This document shows positions 18,028 through 27,076 of a stretch of DNA of 51,995 nucleotides, piece by piece. The stretch is from the NCBI GenBank assembly GCA_026421205.1, contig JAPKBM010000012.1, positions 1-51,995 on the forward strand. The letters are read 5' to 3'. The notes under the pieces are model-generated. The model was given only the letters and a program-made list of their open reading frames with translations. It ran no database searches and was not told the origin of the DNA. This DNA comes from Planctomycetota bacterium (GTDB lineage Bacteria; Planctomycetota; UBA1135). The translations under genes and the position numbers were made by a program. How positions within the stretch are numbered: the stretch's first letter is position 1; each line of letters begins with the position of its first letter.

Positions 18028-18745
18028 GCGCGCTTGCCGCGTCCGCATCCAAGTGCCAAGTGACATCGGGATGTGACTGCAAAAAAGATGCGGGGCAAGA
18101 GGTATGTGGCGTCTTCTCAAGAGCGGAGTGAATCGCGTCGGCCTTGTCTTTCCCGAACGCCAAAATATGAATGCACTTGGATTCTAAAATTGTTCCGATG
18201 CCCGCGGTGAGGGCTTGATGGGGAGCGGTGTCATTCTGGAATCCGGCGCGCGCACGCGTTTGTTCCGTTAACGCCACCAAACGTGTGCGAGAATTCGGCG
18301 CGGAACTCGGTTCATTGAATCCAATATGCCCATTTGCACCAATGCCAAGCAGTTGAAGATCTACCCCGCCGGATTCTTGGATTTCCCTTTCCCAGTCTTG
18401 ACAATATCCTTCAACCTCAGGCAATGAGTTCGGTCCATGAGGAACGCGGAATCGGTCGGCGGAAAGTTGAAGCGGTTGACGCCAATGCTTCTCCATGAAG
18501 TGATAAAAACTTTGCGGAAATTTCTTTTCAATGGGCCAGTATTCATCCAAGTTGAACCCGCGCGTTTCTGCATGTATGGGGTGCACCTTTGCCAATTTTA
18601 CCCAAGCCTGATAAACGGCAATCATGGTGTTTCCCGTTGCCAGACCCAAAGTACAGGGCTCCGCCTTCGTGGCAAAGGCGTGGCACAGCTTTGCAACATT
18701 TTGCGTTGCTGCATTTCGATGGGGGTGGAGGATGAGGCGGGCCAA
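17999..18745 (-). CDS. nagB: Glucosamine-6-phosphate deaminase
   Basis: The protein has 248 residues and starts at a TTG; an in-frame TAG lies just upstream and no ATG is available. Motifs: LGLATGNTM for phosphate binding, RGFNLDEYWPI with the ring-opening Asp, and LLGIGANGHIGFNEP with the His and Glu of the active site. The Asp found at the second catalytic position in E. coli NagB is Asn here, as in the short NagB enzymes of Gram-positive bacteria, which also match in length. It converts glucosamine-6-phosphate to fructose-6-phosphate and ammonia. It is convergent with nagA, an unusual arrangement for two consecutive steps. Confidence 0.9.
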   Translation of the reverse strand: MARLILHPHRNAATQNVAKLCHAFATKAEPCTLGLATGNTMIAVYQAWVKLAKVHPIHAETRGFNLDEYWPIEKKFPQSFYHFMEKHWRQPLQLSADRFRVPHGPNSLPEVEGYCQDWEREIQESGGVDLQLLGIGANGHIGFNEPSSAPNSRTRLVALTEQTRARAGFQNDTAPHQALTAGIGTILESKCIHILAFGKDKADAIHSALEKTPHTSCPASFLQSHPDVTWHLDADAASALKRNGRPPK

Positions 18746-18754
18746 GCAGAAATT

Positions 18755-20332
18755 CTACGGACGGTTTTCCAGAAAATCCTCCAACACCTTCAGATTCTTT
18801 TCCGCCTCCGGGAAATGAGGCTGAAAAGCTACGGCCTTCAAAAGAGCTGCCCGCGCTTCCCACCAATCCTCTTCGGAGGCGCGCGCCAAACCAAGTAAAT
18901 ACCAAGACTGAGCATCATTGGGAAAATCCAAAACGCATTGCTCCATCACATTCCGCGCCTCATTCGTCCGTTGCAGAGAATCCAACGCGGTAGCTTGCGT
19001 ATGCCGAGGCGCCGGAGAATAAGCTTCCCACTTTTCTGCCCACCGCCCAGACTGCAGCGCTTTTTCAAATTGACCTTGCTCCATCCAGAATTGCGCCTCT
19101 CGCATGGCCGTGGTGGGTTGGCCTTGGTTATGAAGCAGCCCTTCCCAAAGCGCATCGCCTTGTGGCCAAGAATCCACCGCGGGCCGTACCGCTAAAGCTT
19201 GCTGTCGTCGCACGGCATTTCCCTTCCAGTGCGGTCGGCTTTCCACTTCTTGTATCGCCCACTCCGTTGAGCGGTCTTGATGACATCGGTTGCAGGCATT
19301 GGGCGCACCGACGCTTTCACTCAATCGCGGATCCGGAATCAAAAAGCCATGATCTCGCCGAGGGTGACGTTGCATATAAGTGGTCGTCGGCATATGGCAA
19401 CTCACACATTGACTGCCGACGGATTCCGCAGCATGGCCTGTATGAGTGCTGGGCTGAATCACAGGTCCAGGAATTCGCCCCGCGCCGGAATGACAACTTA
19501 GGCAAAGCGCATTCCCTTCGGCAGCCAGCTTCCCCGTGTGAGGGTTATGGCAATCTAAACACGTGACTCCCGCGGTGTGCATTTTGGATTCCACGAAGGA
19601 GCCGTATTCAAAATTCTCTTCTTTGATTTGCCCATCGGCGTACCACGCTTCGCTTTGACTGGGGAGCGCCGGGCGAAAACTCTGCAAAAAAGGATCTCCG
19701 GGGGTGTGATTGCGAAACTCACTGCGCCGCGCATGGCAGGGGGCACAACTCTCCACACCATCTTTGCCCCCTGGAAGTGCTTGCGTAGGATTCTTCACGT
19801 GTTCACTGGCCGGTCCATGGCACGCTTCACACCCCACGCCAAATTCTGCGACTTCGGTATGAAAAGTGTCTGTTTTTTCATCCCAACTCCGACGGACTCC
19901 CGTGTTGTGGCAAACCGCGCACATGGTGTCCCAATTCATGCCTCGGCCCGTCCAATGACCCCACTCTCCTTCCTCACGTCCGTCAGCAAACACGTCAAAC
20001 CACGCACCGGTTTGCGAGTCCTGCGCCGTTTGATGTGCTTGAAGATTTCCGTTGTGCATGACGAGGTACTGCACCAAGGGTTCCACGCCAATGCTTCGAA
20101 GGGCGGGGAGACCATCCACAACGACCTCGCCCTTTGCAAGGGGCACTTCTGCCAAGTCATGATGACTATCGGTCCATTCGTTCCAAGTGGACATATGGCA
20201 ATTCATGCACGTGTGCGAGCCGACATACCGAGCGGGAGAGGCATGGTGCGGGGGCGCATCCCCGCAAGACCACAAAAGCCAAGTGGCGAGTGCGGTGAGG
20301 CAGAGTCCTGATGTGATGGCGAGGGATTGCAC
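18755..20332 (-). CDS. Multihaem cytochrome c with C-terminal TPR repeats, exported
   Basis: The protein has 525 residues from a GTG at 20332; reading further upstream would run antisense across the neighbouring gene. An N-terminal hydrophobic segment ends in WLLWSCGDAPP, so it may be lipid-anchored. Eight CxxCH haem sites are visible: CMNCH, CAVCH, CEACH, CAPCH, CLDCH, CLSCH, CVSCH and CNRCH. Additional His residues (DSHHDL, RRDHGFL) could be distal ligands. The last 150 residues form TPR-like helices (SWYLLGLARASEEDWWEARAAL). The family is related to cytochrome c554/nitrite-reductase-like multihaem proteins often seen in planctomycetes; the electron partner is not known. It ends 10 bases before the nagB start. 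Confidence 0.88.
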   Translation of the reverse strand: MQSLAITSGLCLTALATWLLWSCGDAPPHHASPARYVGSHTCMNCHMSTWNEWTDSHHDLAEVPLAKGEVVVDGLPALRSIGVEPLVQYLVMHNGNLQAHQTAQDSQTGAWFDVFADGREEGEWGHWTGRGMNWDTMCAVCHNTGVRRSWDEKTDTFHTEVAEFGVGCEACHGPASEHVKNPTQALPGGKDGVESCAPCHARRSEFRNHTPGDPFLQSFRPALPSQSEAWYADGQIKEENFEYGSFVESKMHTAGVTCLDCHNPHTGKLAAEGNALCLSCHSGAGRIPGPVIQPSTHTGHAAESVGSQCVSCHMPTTTYMQRHPRRDHGFLIPDPRLSESVGAPNACNRCHQDRSTEWAIQEVESRPHWKGNAVRRQQALAVRPAVDSWPQGDALWEGLLHNQGQPTTAMREAQFWMEQGQFEKALQSGRWAEKWEAYSPAPRHTQATALDSLQRTNEARNVMEQCVLDFPNDAQSWYLLGLARASEEDWWEARAALLKAVAFQPHFPEAEKNLKVLEDFLENRP

Positions 20333-20354
20333 TTGGACATCGTAGAATCTCTCT

Positions 20355-21758
20355 ATGAACGCTGCGGCATCTCCAGCACTAAAGTTTCGCATCGTGGATG
20401 CGCAACTCCAATTAACGGATTGCCGTACACGCCTTCCGTTTCGTTTTGGAGTCCACACTTTGACTTCGGCACCTTTTGCGACTTTGCGGATTGAAATAGA
20501 AACCATGGACGGCCGGCGGGAATTCGGTGCTTCTTCAGATTTGTTGGTGCCCAAGTGGTTCGAAAAAGATTTAGAAAAAACGCCAGAGAGAGATTCTCGA
20601 AACTTGGCGGATAGTGCAGAGAAAGCCATGGCCTTTTCTACGCAACAAGGGTCGGCGACCGTTTTTGACCATTGGTTCTCCTGCTATGAAAGCCGCGTGG
20701 GGGGGCAGTCTTCCTTGGCGTCGGACTTGTTATTGCGCGGATTTGGGGTGGCTTTGATGGAGCGTGCCCTCATGGATGCTGTTTGTCGACGAGAGGATTG
20801 TTCTTTTCATGAAGCCTTACTGGGGGATCTCTTCGGATTTCAACCCGGTCGGGTGCATGGCGCTCTTCAAGGTTGGAATTTGTCCGAGTCTTTGCCCGCC
20901 AAGCCCGCCACTTCCATGAACCTGCGTCATACCATTGGGCTTTTGGATGCGCTCACTCCAGAGGATTGGGCTGATGCCGAAGCCCCGCAGGACGGTTTCC
21001 CCACCTGCCTTGCAGAGGACATTGCGCGTTATGGTTTGTCTTGGTTTAAAATAAAAATCAATGGCAAAAAAGAGACGGATGTCAAGCGCCTCCTAGCCAT
21101 TGCCGAAGTCTTGCATGCTTGTGGGGTCAAGAACCCTCGCTTCACCTTAGATGGGAATGAGCAATTTGCCTCGATGGATGATTTGGCGGACACATTAGAG
21201 GAAGTTGTGACGCATCCGCAAGGGGCGGAGCTTTTGCAAGGGCTGGCGTTTATTGAGCAACCCCTTTCCCGCAAGGACACCTTTCGTCCGGAACTCCATG
21301 CGGGTCTGAGTCGGGTGCGCGTCTTCGGCCCGGTCATCATTGACGAGGCGGATTTTGGGGTACAGGCTTTTCCGAAGGCCGTGACCCTTGGCTATGAAGG
21401 CGTCTCCATCAAAGCATGCAAGGGTGTTTTCCGCGCGCTATTGAACCGCGGCTTGTGTGAAATATCTCCTGGCAATCTTTTTCAATCCGGCGAAGACCTC
21501 ACCAATCTCCCCGTGCGCGCATTACAGCAAGACCTTTGCCTGATGGCATCTTTGGGAATTGAGCATGTGGAGCGAAACGGGCACCACTACTTCAAAGGGC
21601 TTCATCATCTTTCTTCGGCCGAAAGAGAGCAGGCGCTTTTGCACCATCCGGATTTGTACGTTTCCGGCAAGGGCGGCGCGGAGTTGTCCATCAAGAACGG
21701 AAAACTTTCTCTCTCCTCATTACAAGCACCCGGCTTTGGGTGCAGTTTGAAGCCATGA
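20355..21758 (+). CDS. Enolase-superfamily (mandelate racemase/muconate lactonising) enzyme
   Basis: The protein has 467 residues. The barrel shows the superfamily residues in order: WFKIKINGKK (KxK catalytic lysines), LDGNEQF (first metal Asp), FIEQPLSR (second metal Glu), IIDEADFG (third metal Asp), and GVSIKACKGV with the opposite-face lysine. Two Lys on opposite faces suggest racemase, epimerase or o-succinylbenzoate-synthase-like chemistry. It is longer than the usual 370-400 residues, mostly at the C-terminus (about 80 extra residues after the last barrel strand). Its stop overlaps the ATG of the Old Yellow Enzyme gene (ATGA), so the two are likely one metabolic unit. Exact substrate unknown. 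Confidence 0.85.
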   Translation: MNAAASPALKFRIVDAQLQLTDCRTRLPFRFGVHTLTSAPFATLRIEIETMDGRREFGASSDLLVPKWFEKDLEKTPERDSRNLADSAEKAMAFSTQQGSATVFDHWFSCYESRVGGQSSLASDLLLRGFGVALMERALMDAVCRREDCSFHEALLGDLFGFQPGRVHGALQGWNLSESLPAKPATSMNLRHTIGLLDALTPEDWADAEAPQDGFPTCLAEDIARYGLSWFKIKINGKKETDVKRLLAIAEVLHACGVKNPRFTLDGNEQFASMDDLADTLEEVVTHPQGAELLQGLAFIEQPLSRKDTFRPELHAGLSRVRVFGPVIIDEADFGVQAFPKAVTLGYEGVSIKACKGVFRALLNRGLCEISPGNLFQSGEDLTNLPVRALQQDLCLMASLGIEHVERNGHHYFKGLHHLSSAEREQALLHHPDLYVSGKGGAELSIKNGKLSLSSLQAPGFGCSLKP

Positions 21759-23101
21759 CTTCTTTTGCACTTCCCGCAACATTTTCTGACGCACCTCAGT
21801 TTCTGGCCCGATTGCAAGAGATTCATCCAGAGTTTGCTTGCGTCACGAAACTTCAATCTTCCGACGGCCCCATGGCACAGGCCTTTTCATGGAAAGAGCG
21901 CACGTTTGCAAATCGATGGGCCATACACCCCATGGAGGGATGGGATGGAACTGTCGACGGCCTTCCGACGGAGGACACGCTTCGTCGGTGGGGAAACTTT
22001 GGCCGAAGTGGCGCGGCGTTGATTTGGGGTGGCGAGGCTTTTGCCGTGACTCCGGAAGGTCGGGCAAATCCTCATCAATTGCATCAAGGAAGTCACGCGG
22101 AAGTTTTGCAAGGCCTTCAAGAATTGATGGCGGCGTTGCGCGCTGGCCAAGGTGAAGCCGGTTTGCAGCCCAAGCAAAGTTACGTTGGCTTGCAATTAAC
22201 GCATTCGGGTCGGTGGGCGCGTCCTTCGGCTACACAGTTGTCTCCCCGCACCATGATGCGTCATGATTTTTTGGATGACAAGGTGGGCATTCAGGATGAC
22301 TCCGCGTTATTGACGGATGCGGAACTTGCCGACTTGCCTCAAGCCTACGCCGACGCCGCATGTTTGGCAGAGCAAGCGGGCTTTGATTTTGTGGACATCA
22401 AATGTTGCCACGGCTATTTATTGCATGAATCCTTGGCTGCGCACGACCGACCCGGTCCTTACGGGGGTCCCTTTGAAAATCGTACGCGTTTGTTTCGTGA
22501 AATTGTGCATGCTGTGCGTCAAGCGTGCCCTGCGTTGGATTTGGGCGTGCGTCTTTCAGCTACGGATACCTTGGATGGCGGCTTTGCCGAGGCTTCCGAG
22601 TTTTTATCTTTGCTGGAATCCCTTGAGATTTCGTGGGTGAATCTTACGCAAGGTTCCCCTTATTACTGCTCACACTTGCAGCGCCCTGCAGCGTTTCCAC
22701 CCAGCGATGGCATCCCACCCACGGAGGATCCTCTTCATGCTGTGTGGCACCATCTTCAGGTCACGCGCGCATTAAAAAAGAAACACCCAAAGTTGATTTT
22801 TTTGGGAACGGGCTACACCTACTTGCAAGATTATTTGGCGCACGTGGCAGAATATGAAGTAGGGGAAGGCTTCGTGGACTTTGTGGGGATTGGGCGCATG
22901 GTGTTGTCTTACCCGGAAATGCCGCAAGACCATTTGGCGGGAAGACCTTTCGTGCGCAAAAAAATCTGCCGGACTTTTTCCGATTGTACGACGGGTCCAC
23001 GCAATGGCATGCGAAGTGGGTGCTACCCCTTGGATCCAGAATATCGAAGTCGCGAAGAAGCAAAGAAAGTGCGAGAGCTTCGCCCGAAGCGTAAGGGGTA
23101 G
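21755..23101 (+). CDS. Old Yellow Enzyme-family NADH:flavin oxidoreductase with C-terminal Cys cluster
   Basis: The protein has 448 residues from the ATG at 21755, which overlaps the previous stop; an in-frame GTG 15 bases earlier is less likely. FMN-binding and substrate motifs of the family are visible: YVGLQLTHSGRW, HGYLLHESL, GGPFENRTRLFREI, and VDFVGIGRMVL. The C-terminus carries ICRTFSDC followed ten residues later by another Cys (SGCYPLDP), a pattern like but not identical to the iron-sulfur cluster site of 2,4-dienoyl-CoA reductase-type members, so cluster binding is uncertain. These enzymes reduce activated C=C bonds. The coupling with an enolase-superfamily enzyme suggests they share a pathway for an unsaturated or carboxylated substrate. 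Confidence 0.85.
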   Translation: MTSFALPATFSDAPQFLARLQEIHPEFACVTKLQSSDGPMAQAFSWKERTFANRWAIHPMEGWDGTVDGLPTEDTLRRWGNFGRSGAALIWGGEAFAVTPEGRANPHQLHQGSHAEVLQGLQELMAALRAGQGEAGLQPKQSYVGLQLTHSGRWARPSATQLSPRTMMRHDFLDDKVGIQDDSALLTDAELADLPQAYADAACLAEQAGFDFVDIKCCHGYLLHESLAAHDRPGPYGGPFENRTRLFREIVHAVRQACPALDLGVRLSATDTLDGGFAEASEFLSLLESLEISWVNLTQGSPYYCSHLQRPAAFPPSDGIPPTEDPLHAVWHHLQVTRALKKKHPKLIFLGTGYTYLQDYLAHVAEYEVGEGFVDFVGIGRMVLSYPEMPQDHLAGRPFVRKKICRTFSDCTTGPRNGMRSGCYPLDPEYRSREEAKKVRELRPKRKG

Positions 23102-23107
23102 TGTTGA

Positions 23108-23764
23108 TTAATGAACGACCATGACCTGCTCTAAAGGCTTTTTTTCTACGCCATGTGCCGGAACCTCACAGTCTTTCGCCGGCCATCCCATCGGAATGAG
23201 CATCCAGGCACGTTCATTCTCTGGGCGCTCTAGCACTTCTCCCAAAAACTTCATGGGCGAGGGCGTGTGCGTTAGCGTGGCCAGTCCAGTCATTTGGGCT
23301 GCAGCAAGCAACATGCCCGTAGCAATGCCGACGGATTCTTCCGCGTAATACACGCCACCTCCGTCATCGTCTTTTGTGAGTTTAAACACCACCACAAGCC
23401 AAGGCGCAGTGTCTAAATATTCTTTGACTTTATCAGTGCCCAGGGGGGCAAGATCTTCTTTCCAGGCGTCGGTTGCGCGTTCTTCATAAAACCGACGCTC
23501 TTCTTCTTCGGCCGCAAGCCGGATTTTTTTCTTTAAGGCGGGGCTTTGCACGCAAACAAATCGCCAAGGCTGTTTGTTGGCTCCACTGGGAGCACTCGCT
23601 GCACTGCGGATCACCCATTCCATCGTTTCCAGACTGACGGGTGCGTCTGAAAAATGTCGGATGGAGCGGCGTTGCGACAAGGTGTCGTAAAACTTTTTGG
23701 CGGAAACTTCCGGTGGCACATCGGGTCGCCACGGATGGTGAGGAACAAAAACGGGTTCTTCCAT
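23108..23764 (-). CDS. Iodotyrosine deiodinase-like FMN nitroreductase-family protein
   Basis: The protein has 218 residues. The FMN-binding N-terminus (RRSIRHFSD, APSGANKQPW) is general for nitroreductases. The active-site lid instead matches iodotyrosine deiodinase: E89, Y93 and K114 reproduce the spacing of human IYD E157, Y161 and K182 exactly (4 and 21 residues), inside EEEERRFY and DKVKEYLDTAPW. The C-terminus KKPLEQVMV also matches IYD. These enzymes reductively remove halogen from halotyrosines using FMN and a reductant. Bacterial IYDs exist and occur in marine bacteria, so the call is well supported by sequence, though activity is inferred. It is convergent with the OYE-family gene with six bases between. 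Confidence 0.82.
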   Translation of the reverse strand: MEEPVFVPHHPWRPDVPPEVSAKKFYDTLSQRRSIRHFSDAPVSLETMEWVIRSAASAPSGANKQPWRFVCVQSPALKKKIRLAAEEEERRFYEERATDAWKEDLAPLGTDKVKEYLDTAPWLVVVFKLTKDDDGGGVYYAEESVGIATGMLLAAAQMTGLATLTHTPSPMKFLGEVLERPENERAWMLIPMGWPAKDCEVPAHGVEKKPLEQVMVVH

Positions 23765-23897
23765 GCACTTAGGATAAGTACTTTGACCTTTTTCTGGAGT
23801 GGGAGGACGGCTGATTTGGTTTCACTGAAGAGAAGGGAAAGAGCTTTTATTCTAATTTCTAGTCACCTATCCCTCGCGGACCAGGAGTTCGGAGCCC

Positions 23898-23903
23898 TAT
23901 AAT
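23898..23903 (+). promoter_or_regulatory. Candidate -10 box for icd transcript
   Basis: A perfect TATAAT lies 36 bases upstream of the icd start codon in a 174-base non-coding gap. No good TTGACA-like -35 is present at 16-18 bases, so promoter activity would depend on other features. The gap holds nothing else recognisable. Confidence 0.45.
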
Positions 23904-23938
23904 TCCTGCCCCGCTACCATTTCCTGAAAAATTACCCC

Positions 23939-26167
23939 ATGTCTTCATCAAAAATCACTTGGACCTTGGTCGACGAGGCTCCAGCTCTTGCCACTTACTC
24001 CCTTCTCCCTGTCCTGCACGCCTTTTCGGGCGGGGTTGGCCTTGCAATAGAAACGGTTGATATTTCTCTGGCAGGGCGGATTTTGGCGAACTTTCCAGAA
24101 GGTCTTTCTGAGGCTCAGCGGATTCCCGATGAACTGAGTCGCCTGGGTGAAATGGTCAAAACGCCTTCGGCCAACATCATTAAACTACCCAATATCAGCG
24201 CGTCCGTTCCTCAATTACAGGCCGCCATTGAGGAGTTGCGTAGTCAAGGATTTGACGTGCCTGTTTATCCTGAGGAGCCCAGCAATGATCAAGAGCGAGG
24301 AATCCAGGAGCGTTATGCCACGGTGTTGGGGTCGGCAGTAAACCCCGTTTTGCGGGAAGGAAACTCGGACCGCCGCCCCGCTGCCGCCGTCAAGCGGTTT
24401 GCCCAGGAACAGCCCCACCGCATGATGAAGGATTGGCCGGAGTCCGGTTCTCAAACGCGGGTGGCTCACATGGCGGACGGAGATTTTTATGGCAGTGAAA
24501 AATCAGCCACGCTTACCAAGGCCACCACCGCACGCATTGAATTTGTCGGCGAGGGCGGGGAGAAAGAGGTGTGGAAGGAAACGCTTCCACTTCTTGACGG
24601 TGAGGTCGTGGACGCATCTACCATGAGCGTGTCCTCTCTCCGGGCTTTTTACGCAGAGCAAATAAAACAAGCCAAGGCCGACGGGGTTTTGCTTTCTTTG
24701 CACCTCAAAGCCACCATGATGAAGGTGTCGGACCCCATTCTCTTCGGCCATTGTGTTTCCATATTTTTCGTCGACGCTTTAGAGAAACACGCCGACGCAC
24801 TTGCTGAAATCGGCGCTAACGTGAATTTTGGTTTAGCCGATGTCCTCAACAAAATGGACCGCCTTCCCGCGGAAAAGAAAGCCGAGGTGGAGGCAGATAT
24901 TCAAGCTTGCTATGAGTCAGGCCCGGCCCTTGCCATGGTGGATTCACGCAATGGAATCACGAACTTGCATGTCCCCAATGATGTCATCATTGATGCATCC
25001 ATGCCGGTGGTGGTTCGGGATGGGGGTCGGATGTGGAATAAGGATGATGCCTTGCAAGACACCGCAGCCATGATTCCGGATCGTTGCTACGCCACGATGT
25101 ATCAAGCCGTGATTGAGGATTGCCAGAAGCACGGTCAGTTTGACCCATCCACGATGGGGAATGTCTCGAACGTCGGATTGATGGCGAAAAAGGCAGAGGA
25201 ATACGGTTCTCATGACAAGACCTTTGTGGCATCCACGCCAGGAACGGTGCGCGTTTTGGGGGACCATGGGGAAGTTTTACTAGAGCAGAAGGTACAAGCC
25301 GGAGATCTTTTCCGCGTGTGTCAGACCAAGGACGAATCCATCCGTGACTGGGTGAAGTTGGGGGTGGCGCGTGCAAAAGCCACCGGAGACCCAACTGTTT
25401 TTTGGTTGGACGAAAACCGAGGTCATGACGCGCAGCTCATTCAAAAAGTAAACGCCTATCTCTTGGAACATGAAACCAAGGGTCTTGACATTCGCATTCT
25501 TCCTTGTGTGGAAGCCATGCATTTTTCACTGGAGAGGGTGCGCCGTGGAGAGAATGCCATTGCTGTGACAGGCAATGTCCTGCGAGATTACCTCACTGAC
25601 TTATTCCCGATTTTAGAATTGGGGACCAGCGCGCGCATGCTTTCCATTGTTCCACTTTTGAAAGGGGGTGGCCTCTTTGAAACGGGTGCCGGTGGCTCCG
25701 CGCCGAAGCATGTCCAACAGTTCGTCAAGGAAGGGCATTTGCGGTGGGATTCTTTGGGAGAGTATTGCGCGCTGGTTCCCGCTCTTGAGCAAGCGGCCTC
25801 CAGTGCAAAAAACCAAGAGATTGCCGTGTTGGCGGAAACGCTGGACGAAGCGGTAGGGCAGTATTTGAAAAACGGCCAAGGTCCTTCAAGAAAAGTCCAT
25901 GAGCTAGACAACCGAGGCTCTACATACTTTCTCACGCGTTATTGGGCAGAGGCTTTGTCCGCACAAAACCGAAGCAAGACGCTTCAGGAAAAGTTCATCC
26001 CCGTCGCCAAGGCTTTGGTGGAACAAGAAGAGCAAATCCTCAAAGAACTTCAGGATGCACAAGGTCGGCCCATGGACTTGGGCGGCTATTACCACCCGAA
26101 CCCGGACCTCGCGTCGGCCGCCATGCGTCCGAGTAAAATCTTGAACGACATTTTGGCGTTTTCATGA
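23939..26167 (+). CDS. icd: Isocitrate dehydrogenase (NADP), monomeric type
   Basis: The protein has 742 residues, the expected length of monomeric IDH (about 740). The N-terminus [20 protein letters not shown] and the blocks [28 protein letters not shown], and [10 protein letters not shown] are characteristic. It oxidatively decarboxylates isocitrate to 2-oxoglutarate, producing NADPH in the TCA cycle. It is unrelated in sequence to the dimeric enzyme. The NADPH could support the peroxiredoxin system encoded two genes downstream. The stop overlaps the ATG of the purine nucleoside phosphorylase gene (ATGA at 26164-26167). Confidence 0.96.
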   Translation: MSSSKITWTLVDEAPALATYSLLPVLHAFSGGVGLAIETVDISLAGRILANFPEGLSEAQRIPDELSRLGEMVKTPSANIIKLPNISASVPQLQAAIEELRSQGFDVPVYPEEPSNDQERGIQERYATVLGSAVNPVLREGNSDRRPAAAVKRFAQEQPHRMMKDWPESGSQTRVAHMADGDFYGSEKSATLTKATTARIEFVGEGGEKEVWKETLPLLDGEVVDASTMSVSSLRAFYAEQIKQAKADGVLLSLHLKATMMKVSDPILFGHCVSIFFVDALEKHADALAEIGANVNFGLADVLNKMDRLPAEKKAEVEADIQACYESGPALAMVDSRNGITNLHVPNDVIIDASMPVVVRDGGRMWNKDDALQDTAAMIPDRCYATMYQAVIEDCQKHGQFDPSTMGNVSNVGLMAKKAEEYGSHDKTFVASTPGTVRVLGDHGEVLLEQKVQAGDLFRVCQTKDESIRDWVKLGVARAKATGDPTVFWLDENRGHDAQLIQKVNAYLLEHETKGLDIRILPCVEAMHFSLERVRRGENAIAVTGNVLRDYLTDLFPILELGTSARMLSIVPLLKGGGLFETGAGGSAPKHVQQFVKEGHLRWDSLGEYCALVPALEQAASSAKNQEIAVLAETLDEAVGQYLKNGQGPSRKVHELDNRGSTYFLTRYWAEALSAQNRSKTLQEKFIPVAKALVEQEEQILKELQDAQGRPMDLGGYYHPNPDLASAAMRPSKILNDILAFS

Positions 26168-27009
26168 GTTCTGAATCCTCCCACATCCAATCCATCCAGG
26201 AGGCCCTTAAAAAGCACTTTGGTAACGCGCCGGATATCGGCGTGGTCTTAGGTTCCGGCTGGGCAGAGCAAGCCGACGGCCTCTTAGAAAATATTCAACG
26301 CGTCCCACTCACGGAGTTTTCGGGTTGGCCGTTACCGCGCGTGCAAGGGCACAGTCCCGAACTTCGCATGGGAACCTTAGAGGGGAAGCGCGTTCTCTTG
26401 TGCGGCGGTCGCGTGCATGCCTATGAGGGTTACGAGGCCAAAGAACTGGTCCGAGGCGTCCGGAGCCTTGCCGCATGGGGGACGTCGGCGGTTTTGCTCC
26501 TCAACGCGGCCGGCTCTTTGCGGGAAGATCGGGCGCCGGGTTCTCTCATGCCTTTCGCCGACCACATCAATGGCTCTCTTCCCAACCCACTTTGCACAGA
26601 TCAAACAGCCGACGGCACGGTGGTGTTTCAAAACCTTGTGGACCTTTATGACCCCACTTGGCGAACTGAACTTTGCCAAACTCAGGCCACACTCCGCCCA
26701 GGTGTTTACGTTGGCTTACGGGGTCCAAGCTATGAAACCCCCGCGGAGGTGCGTTATTGGCAGGGGCAGGGCGCCGACGCCGTCGGAATGAGCACGATTC
26801 CGGAAGCCATTGCCGCGCGGACTGCGGGAATGAAAGTGATGGCGCTTTCCATGATGACCAATTATGCGGCAGGTCTCGGTGGAAGTCAGCCCAGTCATGC
26901 TGAGGTTCTTGAGACAGCAAAAAAACATGGTGTTCAGGCAGCCCAAGCCCTTTTGGCTGCAGTTTCAGTGCTGAGCAGGGCAGGCAAGGGAAAAGTGAAG
27001 AGTAAATAG
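26164..27009 (+). CDS. punA: Purine nucleoside phosphorylase (trimeric type)
   Basis: The protein has 281 residues. Motifs: [14 protein letters not shown] at the phosphate loop, [35 protein letters not shown], and [12 protein letters not shown] with the purine-site residues, all typical of the trimeric PNP class (PunA/human-like). It cleaves purine ribonucleosides with phosphate to give ribose 1-phosphate and free base. Usual Glu and Asn residues of this class (YETPAE, MTNYAAG) are retained, consistent with guanosine/inosine preference. It is translationally coupled to icd upstream and lies 67 bases before the peroxiredoxin start. Confidence 0.93.
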   Translation: MSSESSHIQSIQEALKKHFGNAPDIGVVLGSGWAEQADGLLENIQRVPLTEFSGWPLPRVQGHSPELRMGTLEGKRVLLCGGRVHAYEGYEAKELVRGVRSLAAWGTSAVLLLNAAGSLREDRAPGSLMPFADHINGSLPNPLCTDQTADGTVVFQNLVDLYDPTWRTELCQTQATLRPGVYVGLRGPSYETPAEVRYWQGQGADAVGMSTIPEAIAARTAGMKVMALSMMTNYAAGLGGSQPSHAEVLETAKKHGVQAAQALLAAVSVLSRAGKGKVKSK

Positions 27010-27076
27010 GTTGAGAGAAGCGTACGATGTCCTAAATCAATTCCTTAACCCTGTCCTCTTTTACCCGGAAAACAAC

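Noticed and set aside
20333-20629. Longer N-terminus for the multihaem cytochrome
   Set aside because: It would run antisense to the neighbouring enolase-superfamily gene and lacks signal character; the GTG at 20332 starts just before the signal segment.
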